This document shows positions 15,161-19,130 of a stretch of 19,130 nt of DNA, in pieces. Position 1 is the stretch's first letter. The number at the start of each line of letters is the position of its first letter. The DNA is taken from the NCBI GenBank assembly GCA_014729665.1, contig WJJO01000205.1, positions 1 through 19,130 of the forward strand. Direction: 5' to 3'. Source of the DNA: Caldifarciminota bacterium (GTDB taxonomy: Bacteria; Hydrothermota; Tepidihabitantia; B3-TA06). Under the pieces are notes generated by a model that was not told the origin of the DNA, searched no databases, and was given only the letters and a program-made list of their open reading frames with translations. Made by a program: the position numbers and the translations under genes.

Positions 15161-15181
15161 CCCCCTCCACCGAGGAGGGGG
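15161..15181 (+). repeat. GC-rich stem-loop repeat A
   Basis: CCCCCTCC (15161-15168) and GGAGGGGG (15174-15181) form a perfect 8-bp stem around ACCGA. It belongs to the same purine/pyrimidine-skewed family as the stem-loop at 15212. Confidence 0.6.
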
Positions 15182-15211
15182 AAGGAAACAAGCACTATGG
15201 TTCAGTGATAT

Positions 15212-15232
15212 CCCCTTCCCTGGTGGAAGGGG
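15212..15232 (+). repeat. GC-rich stem-loop repeat B
   Basis: CCCCTTCC (15212-15219) and GGAAGGGG (15225-15232) form a perfect 8-bp stem around CTGGT. The 12-base string CCTGGTGGAAGG (15219-15230) recurs exactly at 16099-16110 in the gap before the fibre gene, which shows that it is an interspersed repeat. Confidence 0.6.
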
Positions 15233-15410
15233 ACTAAGGGGAAGGGGTTAAAGGAAAGATTCACTCAGGTACACCGATCGTTACCTGGAAACAAAGTATT
15301 GTCGTTGACCGAAGGATTTTTAAAAAAATCGAAAACAAGTGCCGTAATACCTGATCCTTATTTAGAACAAAACCACTCGATTCACGACTGTTATAAAAGA
15401 GGAATAAAAA

Positions 15411-16034
15411 ATGGGTAGGTTCAAGTACAATTTCAACGTTCTACTAAACCGTAAGGCCTTCAGGGACTTGAAAAAGGCCTCTCCTCTTCGGAAACTCCTT
15501 GCCACGATTCGCGATGAACTTTCCGAACGTTCCGGTTCGACTTTTGAGTTTGTCTCTGACGGTCTGAACCCTTACTATGACGCCCGGTTCATTACGCACG
15601 CATCGGGTGATGTCCTTGACAAGTGGGGTGAAACTCTGGACTTGCCGAGAAATCCGGGAGAATCGGACGAGGACTATCGTACAAGATTGCTCGATGAGCT
15701 TCGCGACTTTACCGCCTGCCTGACTGTAAAATCTATTACCGACCGGGTGGAAGACACCATGGGGCCGGATAAGGTTGCAGATATAACACCTGTCTGGAGC
15801 CTTGCTACCCGTTGGCCCCTGGACTGGTGGGAGGACACGGGATCGGAGAACGTAACCTGGTGCAACTGGGTGAATCTGCTAGATTTTCTCCTGGTCCTAA
15901 CCGATGCACCCTCAGATCCCCAGTTGGCAGAAATAATCTCAGATCTAGAGGCGATACGTTTTGCCACAACCAGGGCATATGTAGTTACCGATTCAGGATC
16001 GGGATACTACAACCTTCATAAACTCATAGATTAG
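15411..16034 (+). CDS. Baseplate / tail protein I-type (Mu gp48-like)
   Basis: This 207-residue protein starts at ATG 15411 behind AGAGGAAT. The diagnostic segment is GDVLDKWGETLDLPRNPGES followed by DEDYRTRLLDELRDF (residues 66-100), the conserved core of gpI / gp48 tail proteins. Next come TVKSITDRVEDTMGPDKV and a Trp-rich region (WPLDWWEDTG, VTWCNWVN). The C-terminal helix (DPQLAEIISDLEAIRFATTRA) is also family-like. These proteins connect the wedge to the fibre proteins, consistent with its position. Confidence 0.8.
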   Translation: MGRFKYNFNVLLNRKAFRDLKKASPLRKLLATIRDELSERSGSTFEFVSDGLNPYYDARFITHASGDVLDKWGETLDLPRNPGESDEDYRTRLLDELRDFTACLTVKSITDRVEDTMGPDKVADITPVWSLATRWPLDWWEDTGSENVTWCNWVNLLDFLLVLTDAPSDPQLAEIISDLEAIRFATTRAYVVTDSGSGYYNLHKLID

Positions 16035-16042
16035 GAGGAGCA

Positions 16043-16167
16043 GTGAAGCCATATCAAATTGCATATTCCAGAATGCAAAATGTAAAATGTTCCCTCTACC
16101 TGGTGGAAGGAAATAGGGGGGGATGGATTTCCGATCTTTTCGCGTTAGCGAAAAGGAGGATAAAATG
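16043..16167 (+). CDS. Short coupled ORF (41 residues) over repeat sequence
   Basis: GTG 16043 has AGGAGG 4 bases upstream, and its TGA overlaps ATG 16165. The product (MKPYQIAYSRMQNVKC, then repeat-encoded residues) crosses the interspersed CCTGGTGGAAGG repeat and the hairpin at 16136-16155. A structured protein is unlikely. It keeps translation continuous between the I-type gene and the fibre leader. Confidence 0.3.
16099..16110 (+). repeat. Second copy of the CCTGGTGGAAGG repeat core
   Basis: This is an exact 12-base match to 15219-15230, in a partly similar context (pyrimidine tract before, AGGGG-type tract after). The stem is degenerate here. Confidence 0.5.
16136..16155 (+). promoter_or_regulatory. 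Hairpin overlapping the ribosome site of the fibre leader ORF
   Basis: CTTTTCGC (16136-16143) and GCGAAAAG (16148-16155) pair perfectly around GTTA. The right arm supplies the first part of the AAAAGGAGG site used by ATG 16165. It parallels the hairpin at 13986-14010. Confidence 0.5.
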
Positions 16168-16272
16168 AGTACGCGTTTCAATAGAAATAATGTGAATGTT
16201 CCGGATGACAGGTTGACACCGCACAAACCCGCTACGCGTCTTCGCGGGGACCCCGAGAGGAGGTTTACGTGA
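16165..16272 (+). pseudogene. Truncated copy of the fibre gene 5' end (35 codons)
   Basis: ATG 16165 follows AAGGAGG. The first 17 residues, MSTRFNRNNVNVPDDRL, differ from the next gene's start only by N9D, yet eight of these codons differ in synonymous bases and a ninth is the N/D change. After residue 17 the reading frame enters the GC-rich repeat (16230-16259) and ends in TGA overlapping the GTG of the real gene. This is a diverged homologue cut short by repeat insertion, now in a coupled-leader position. It has the same length as the leader ORFs at 3494 and 14436. Confidence 0.65.
16230..16259 (-). repeat. GC-rich intergenic repeat, copy 2 (inverted)
   Basis: Its complement aligns with 3548-3580, sharing the TCCCCGCG core and the CGCGTAGCG end with a few gaps. 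It interrupts the truncated fibre copy immediately upstream of the ribosome site of the full gene. Confidence 0.55.
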
Positions 16273-16772
16273 GCACCCGCTTCAACAGGAATGACGTAAA
16301 CGTTCCGGATGACAGGTTGTTTGCAGACGATTTCATCACCGACCAGAACGGCCAGGACGCGGATCTGCTGCAGATTGCCGTCGATTTCGGCTGTCTGCCC
16401 TGTATCGGCACCGGACTCGAGGTTACGTCCTCAAGCGAGGTCGAACACAAGGTTGCGGTTTCGGCAGGCTGGTGCTACGACACTAACGGTCACAGGATAA
16501 CGGTAGGTTCCTCCCAGGAGGTGATTCTGACAGATACTGCAGGCGGCAATAACTACCTCATCATATCCTGGCAGGCGACTACCGATACTCCTCGCAACGC
16601 CCATCGTACAGGAACAGAGTACCAGACCCGTAAACACGACTCATTCCAGATTTCGGTTCAGGGCACTGCACCCGCATCAGGTGAGATATGCCTTGCCAAC
16701 TGCAAGCAGACAGGTACGGGAATAATTACGATAGAACTGACCGAAAGGATTGTCCGCGACTATGCAAAATGA
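16269..16772 (+). CDS. Short tail-fibre / baseplate attachment protein
   Basis: This 167-residue protein starts with GTG 16269 behind GAGAGGAGG. The N-terminus (MSTRFNRNDVNVPDDRLFADDF) and the beta-rich body (VAVSAGWCYDTNGHRITVGS, NNYLIISWQATTDTP, ITIELTERIVRDYAK) resemble the baseplate-anchoring N-terminal part of phage fibres. There is no receptor-binding domain, collagen-like repeat or chaperone after it, and it is the last + strand phage gene. Either the distal fibre is encoded elsewhere or the particle uses only this short appendage. No clear terminator separates it from the convergent gene at 16837. Confidence 0.65.
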   Translation: MSTRFNRNDVNVPDDRLFADDFITDQNGQDADLLQIAVDFGCLPCIGTGLEVTSSSEVEHKVAVSAGWCYDTNGHRITVGSSQEVILTDTAGGNNYLIISWQATTDTPRNAHRTGTEYQTRKHDSFQISVQGTAPASGEICLANCKQTGTGIITIELTERIVRDYAK

Positions 16773-16836
16773 CCTCCAAAAGTAGCTAAACACTATACAA
16801 TTTGAGCCTGGTGTCAAGCACTAAATTGTGACATCG

Positions 16837-17550
16837 TCAGTTGGCAGGAGAAGGGCAGAAATCGGCTGATTTACCAGTTAATTTGTGACACGCCGGAGGC
16901 GTCGCAGGTACCCGGAAAAGACCTCCTTCGAGTGCAACTCGACGGGCGATATCCCCGATCTGCGGCGGCCAGATCGGATCTGCTTCGAGCGGCAGCCGAG
17001 CCTGCTTGCCTGCTAGACCCATTTTAACCAGAAGTTTCCACTCATCGAAGACGAGGTTTGAAGGTGCGTTCGCCCTCGGGGAGGCTTCCAGGATCTCTTG
17101 GATCGTCTTTCGTTCTCTGGCTACCCGTTGGCGCAGGGCTTCGTAGGATATATCGGTTGCCTCCTCTATCTGGATTACCTGAAGGGCATCTATCGGTGAA
17201 AGCTCGAACCGGTTGCGCAGTTGATCCCAACGCCAGGCAAGGCCGAAGGGTTTCGGGAACCACCTGCGCGGCATCCGGAAGCCGTAAGAGCGTCCCACCA
17301 GACCCTGGCTGTAAAACCAGACCCACAGCCTGGCACGGCCTTTGTGAACCGGATCGTCGGCTGAAATCCGGGTAAAGTGTGAGACGATCCACGGTCCGCC
17401 GTCCCAGTAGGTTTTCGGGACGTAAACCACGTCTCCGAAGTTGTAAGGAGGTTTCGAGAGATCCGGTGCGCCATGCCGATCAGTGTGATGCAGCTTGCCC
17501 GACTGGACTTTTCCAGCCAGGGCAAACCAGACCCAGAAGGGGAAATTCAC
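16837..17550 (-). CDS. Hypothetical protein, Trp-rich
   Basis: This 237-residue ORF begins with GTG at 17550, the first possible start after an in-frame TAG three codons upstream. No ribosome site is visible, so the true start may be internal. It has many Trp and Arg residues (WVWF occurs twice), a YNFGDVVYVPKTYW segment and a central helix region (ISYEALRQRVARERKTIQEIL). No family was recognised, and no signal peptide or membrane segment is convincing. It lies 12 bases after the exported protein gene and is probably transcribed from the same promoter. It converges on the phage operon, so it is likely cellular. Confidence 0.55.
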   Translation of the reverse strand: MNFPFWVWFALAGKVQSGKLHHTDRHGAPDLSKPPYNFGDVVYVPKTYWDGGPWIVSHFTRISADDPVHKGRARLWVWFYSQGLVGRSYGFRMPRRWFPKPFGLAWRWDQLRNRFELSPIDALQVIQIEEATDISYEALRQRVARERKTIQEILEASPRANAPSNLVFDEWKLLVKMGLAGKQARLPLEADPIWPPQIGDIARRVALEGGLFRVPATPPACHKLTGKSADFCPSPAN

Positions 17551-17562
17551 GCGACACTAACC

Positions 17563-18180
17563 CTACTGCACCACGATTTTTCTAATGTGTTCCTCGCCAG
17601 TGATATAGTATACTCCAGCCGATTCCGGCGCAAAAGACCCCAGGGGACGTTCCACAAGGCGTCCGGATGCGTCGTACACCGCCGCATCGAGGGTTTGTAT
17701 CCCTATCAAATCTCCAACACGGTACACGCGCTCTGCGCGGCTCGTGGGGGTGCCGTAAACAGGCAGTTCGACCACGGCGGAAGGCTCGTCAGGCTCGAAA
17801 ATCAAAGCCTGGAGGTAGGCATTTTCGCATAAACCGCCATCAACCCCAAAGGCTTTAAGCAATACGGTATGTTCCCCTGCTTCAACCTGGCAAACGTACA
17901 TCACCGCGAGAGAAGAATAATAAGTAGCTTCTCCTATCGTTGGCAGGCTATCTGAATCCAACACAAGCCACGTTTTACATTCACCACCTCGCCCACTGGA
18001 GATAAATTGTACAGCACATGCTGTGTCTACAGAAAAGTTAAGCGTAACGATGGTTTCAGTTGTCGGAAAAGTGGGGGTAAAATCTGCCTCTTGGAAGGCC
18101 TCGACCACCCTTGGCGCTCCCCAGACCGCGACTGCGGCCAGAAACGCGGCCAGAAGAACGGTTAAAAAGACTTTCTTCAT
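17563..18180 (-). CDS. Exported protein with sorting-domain-like C-terminus
   Basis: This 205-residue protein starts at ATG 18180 with AAGGAGAAAGA upstream; an earlier in-frame start at 18195 lies before that site. It begins with a clear signal peptide (MKKVFLTVLLAAFLAAVAVW). The middle part, a beta-rich domain with several cysteines, was not recognised. The final 45 residues (AAVYDASGRLVER, AGVYYITGEEHIRKIVVQ) follow the pattern of T9SS type A sorting or FlgD-like C-terminal domains, which direct secretion or surface anchoring in FCB-group and several candidate-phylum bacteria. The family match is by pattern only. Confidence 0.7.
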   Translation of the reverse strand: MKKVFLTVLLAAFLAAVAVWGAPRVVEAFQEADFTPTFPTTETIVTLNFSVDTACAVQFISSGRGGECKTWLVLDSDSLPTIGEATYYSSLAVMYVCQVEAGEHTVLLKAFGVDGGLCENAYLQALIFEPDEPSAVVELPVYGTPTSRAERVYRVGDLIGIQTLDAAVYDASGRLVERPLGSFAPESAGVYYITGEEHIRKIVVQ

Positions 18181-18234
18181 TCTTTCTCCTTTCACTTATC
18201 GTACCGATTGAGTACGGCGTTTATTCACTATATT

Positions 18235-18262
18235 ATTGTAGGACAAGACCTGAATCTGTCAA
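18235..18262 (-). promoter_or_regulatory. Sigma-70-type promoter for the exported-protein gene
   Basis: On the complement, TTGACA (18257-18262) and TACAAT (18235-18240) are 16 bases apart, about 55 bases before the ATG at 18180. The match is near consensus. Confidence 0.7.
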
Positions 18263-18283
18263 GTTTTCTAATAACCCTCCACC

Positions 18284-18311
18284 GTAGGGGTAGTTCATGA
18301 ACTACCCCTAC
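18284..18311. repeat. Perfect 28-bp palindrome (REP-like)
   Basis: GTAGGGGTAGTTCA (18284-18297) is followed directly by its exact complement TGAACTACCCCTAC (18298-18311), with no spacer. Palindromes with GTAGGGG ends around a TTCATGAA centre resemble interspersed REP-type elements that can be moved by Y1 transposases. It lies between two divergent promoters, so a terminator role is unlikely. Confidence 0.7.
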
Positions 18312-18321
18312 AAAAACGCTA

Positions 18322-18390
18322 TTTGACATGGCCGCCTCCGGGACTATTATGAAAGGTCAAACCTAAACCAATGGAGGCGGCCATGTCAAA
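18322..18390. promoter_or_regulatory. Inverted repeat linking -35 region and start codon, copy 1
   Basis: TTTGACATGGCCGCCTCC (18322-18339) is exactly complementary to 18373-18390, an 18-bp perfect inverted repeat with a 33-base spacer. The left arm contains the -35 box TTGACA; the right arm contains the GGAGG ribosome site and the ATG at 18383. mRNA from the local promoter would lack the left arm, but any read-through transcript from upstream would fold and mask the start. Confidence 0.8.
18323..18350 (+). promoter_or_regulatory. Promoter of cassette copy 1
   Basis: TTGACA (18323-18328) and TATTAT (18345-18350) are 16 bases apart. The spacer is conserved in copy 2. Confidence 0.75.
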
Positions 18391-18571
18391 AAAAGAGAAT
18401 CTACCAACCAAAGCAATCATCAAACAGTGGGAAAAGGAGTTCAGGAAGAAATATCCTGAAGGGACTCCAGTTCCGCAAAAAGCCATAATCTTAGAACTTA
18501 GCTCTCTGATCGGTCAGGTTGTTGAGAATCTCGATCTTCGCTTGAACGAGGTCGAAGAAAAGATTCGATAA
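18383..18571 (+). CDS. Small charged protein of the tandem cassette, copy 1
   Basis: This 62-residue protein starts at ATG 18383, with GGAGG (18373-18377) 5 bases upstream; the ATG at 18371 overlaps that site and is rejected. It is Lys/Glu-rich (MSKKENLPTKAIIKQWEKEF). The C-terminal helix (LELSSLIGQVVENL, NEVEEKIR) resembles the end of the copy-2 protein (AELAKLILDVLEEH). No family was recognised and it is probably cytosolic. The 3' end overlaps the convergent ORF at 18498-18611. Confidence 0.65.
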   Translation: MSKKENLPTKAIIKQWEKEFRKKYPEGTPVPQKAIILELSSLIGQVVENLDLRLNEVEEKIR

Positions 18572-18611
18572 TCTGATCTACGTCCTCAGAGGAGAAGTCT
18601 TCATAAGGCAT
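18498..18611 (-). CDS. Small convergent ORF of the cassette, copy 1
   Basis: This 37-residue acidic ORF starts at ATG 18611 behind AAGGAGAAAGAA, the same ribosome-site leader used by the ORF at 19019 and the gene at 18180. MPYEDFSSEDVDQIIESFL shares a (D/E)xDQ(I/V)I pattern with the copy-2 ORF. It overlaps the + ORF by 74 bases. It is short, so it may be a regulator or a truncated version of the copy-2 protein. Confidence 0.45.
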   Translation of the reverse strand: MPYEDFSSEDVDQIIESFLRPRSSEDRDSQQPDRSES

Positions 18612-18634
18612 TTTCTTTCTCCTTTCGTTTTGCC

Positions 18635-18651
18635 GTCAGCCGTAAGCCGAC
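18635..18651. repeat. Conserved 17-base cassette motif, copy 1
   Basis: GTCAGCCGTAAGCCGAC matches 19057-19073 at 15 of 17 bases. It lies upstream of each - strand ORF and contains a near mirror symmetry (CAGCCG / GCCGAC). It could be an operator for the - strand ORFs. Confidence 0.5.
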
Positions 18652-18663
18652 AGCGTTTTATGA

Positions 18664-18733
18664 TTTGACATGGCCGCCCCCGGGACTATCATGAGGCGTT
18701 AAACCAAAGCCTAAGGAGGCGGCCATGTCGAAA
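18664..18733. promoter_or_regulatory. Inverted repeat linking -35 region and start codon, copy 2
   Basis: GACATGGCCGCC (18667-18678) is perfectly complementary to 18718-18729. The pairing extends two more bases after one mismatch but lacks the outer T/A pairs of copy 1. The right arm again covers the start codon (ATG 18725) and lies next to the GGAGG site. Conservation of the pairing in both copies argues for function. Confidence 0.75.
18665..18692 (+). promoter_or_regulatory. Promoter of cassette copy 2
   Basis: TTGACA (18665-18670) and TATCAT (18687-18692) are 16 bases apart, as in copy 1. Confidence 0.7.
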
Positions 18734-18889
18734 GCAATAGATAAACTCAGGGATCATACGAATAAATTATTAGGAGCAGAGGTTAGAGAAGGTTCAGATA
18801 TCGCAACGACTGAATCAGTAGCAGAATTGGCTAAACTCATCCTTGATGTCCTTGAGGAACACGAGGAGGCAATAGGAACGCCTTCTTGA
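18725..18889 (+). CDS. Small charged protein of the tandem cassette, copy 2
   Basis: This 54-residue protein starts at ATG 18725, with GGAGG 5 bases upstream. It begins MSKAIDKLRDHTNKLLGAEV and ends in an acidic helix (SVAELAKLILDVLEEHEEAI) similar to that of copy 1. Both copies start MSK because the inverted repeat covers this point. No family was recognised. Its 3' end overlaps the convergent ORF by 53 bases. Confidence 0.6.
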   Translation: MSKAIDKLRDHTNKLLGAEVREGSDIATTESVAELAKLILDVLEEHEEAIGTPS

Positions 18890-19019
18890 TCCCTGAATTT
18901 CGTTTTGTGACGCCGTAAGCATCCAAAAACCTCTCGCCGATTCGACGAGAGATAACCTGGTCGAGTTCATCCAGATCTGTATCCGACAATTCGATGCCGG
19001 AAGAGAGTTTTAGACTCAT
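18837..19019 (-). CDS. Small convergent ORF of the cassette, copy 2
   Basis: This 60-residue ORF starts at ATG 19019 behind AAGGAGAAAGAG. It begins MSLKLSSGIELSDTDLDELD; LDELDQVI corresponds to the DVDQII segment of the copy-1 ORF. The second half is basic (RRIGERFLDAYGVTKR), so the protein could bind nucleic acid. The function is unknown. Convergent small pairs of this kind can be toxin-antitoxin pairs, but no toxin motif is visible. Confidence 0.5.
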   Translation of the reverse strand: MSLKLSSGIELSDTDLDELDQVISRRIGERFLDAYGVTKRNSGIKKAFLLPPRVPQGHQG

Positions 19020-19033
19020 CTCTTTCTCCTTTC

Positions 19034-19054
19034 CGAACCTTTCGGTTCGTTTTT
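19034..19054 (+). terminator. Intrinsic terminator for the copy-2 + strand gene
   Basis: CGAACC (19034-19039) and GGTTCG (19044-19049) form a stem around TTTC and are followed by a T-run (19050-19054). On the other strand the hairpin would lie in the leader of the - ORF at 19019. Confidence 0.6.
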
Positions 19055-19056
19055 AC

Positions 19057-19073
19057 GTCAGCCGCCAGCCGAC
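19057..19073. repeat. Conserved 17-base cassette motif, copy 2
   Basis: GTCAGCCGCCAGCCGAC is the partner of 18635-18651. Nothing further is recognised between here and the window end. Confidence 0.5.
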
Positions 19074-19130
19074 GGCCATATGCTGTTGTTACCACGCTCC
19101 TTCTCCCAGCTTACCCGCAGACTTCTTGGG

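Larger units (their letters stand above)
15092..15410 (+). other. 319-base gap with GC-rich hairpin repeats and possible gene remnants
   Basis: This is the largest gap in the operon. It begins with an in-frame continuation of the J gene beyond its stop (15092 to about 15145), then two GC-rich stem-loops (15161-15181, 15212-15232) rich in CCCCT/AGGGG. The rest (15250-15400) is AT-richer with no convincing ORF. RFKY is encoded at 15131-15142 just before the repeat; the same residues occur near the start of the next gene, with other codons. That may be chance. Confidence 0.5.
18322..18651. repeat. Tandem cassette, copy 1
   Basis: This unit has a promoter, an inverted repeat, a small + ORF, an overlapping small - ORF and the 17-base motif GTCAGCCGTAAGCCGAC (18635-18651). 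The same order returns at 18664-19073. The 5' control regions are strongly conserved while the coding centres have diverged, which indicates an old duplication with selection on the control elements. Confidence 0.7.
18664..19073. repeat. Tandem cassette, copy 2
   Basis: This is the second unit of the duplication, beginning 13 bases after the end of copy 1. It has the same order of elements, plus an extra terminator hairpin (19034-19054). Confidence 0.7.

Noticed and set aside
16214..16219. TTGACA that could be a -35 box before the fibre gene
   Set aside because: It arises at the junction between the truncated fibre copy and following repeat DNA, and no -10 sequence lies at a suitable distance.
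16890..16902. ACGCC-GGA-GGCGT hairpin as terminator of the phage operon
   Set aside because: The stem is only 5 bp, has no T-run on either strand and lies inside the coding part of the - strand gene.
18329..18363. Upstream mini-ORF starting at the ATG in the left arm of the inverted repeat
   Set aside because: It overlaps the promoter -10 box and would not be in the transcript; there is no ribosome site. Its similarity between the two copies follows from the conserved promoter.
1..19130. CRISPR array, tRNA or rRNA genes
   Set aside because: No regularly spaced direct repeats, no cloverleaf-like segment with conserved T-loop and no rRNA-like sequence were found on reading either strand.

Overview
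The window is mostly one contractile-tail phage structural operon (about 646-16772, all + strand), flanked on both sides by what look like cellular genes. Gene order and protein features match Mu-like / P2-like myoviral prophages: scaffold, head decoration protein, major capsid protein, head completion, neck, tail sheath, tail tube, frameshifted tail-assembly chaperone, a large protein in the tape-measure position, baseplate hub, LysM-type tail protein, spike, wedge, a short J-type protein, an I-type protein and a short fibre protein. No terminase, portal, integrase, repressor, lysis gene or long receptor-binding fibre lies inside the window.

The host looks like a Gram-negative-type bacterium. 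The left flank is the start of an LA_2272-like surface-repeat protein. The right flank carries an exported protein whose C-terminus resembles the sorting / FlgD-like domains common in FCB-group and candidate-phylum bacteria such as WOR-3; that placement is an inference of low certainty. Promoters of TTGACA/TATAAT type with 16-17 base spacers and strong AGGAGG-type ribosome sites are visible.

Layout: 1-410 surface protein (- strand, cut by the window edge); 411-645 divergent promoter region; 646-3501 head module; 3598-7719 neck, sheath, tube and chaperones; 7716-11016 an AT-rich two-gene block in the tape-measure position; 11022-13882 tail and hub genes; 13883-16772 baseplate wedge and fibre genes. 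The last segment is separated by unusually large gaps filled with short coupled ORFs, hairpins, GC-rich repeats and truncated copies of the next gene's 5' end. 16837-18180 holds two - strand cellular genes. 18322-19073 is a tandemly duplicated cassette of very small convergent, overlapping ORFs behind a striking inverted repeat.

The observations most worth following are: (a) the duplicated small-gene cassette, whose promoter -35 region is complementary to its own ribosome site and start codon; (b) the compositionally foreign 996-residue protein where a tape measure should be; (c) truncated gene starts that keep the protein sequence but differ at nearly all synonymous sites; (d) a clean A_AAT_TTT -1 frameshift site in the chaperone gene; and (e) capsid genes without packaging genes next to them.
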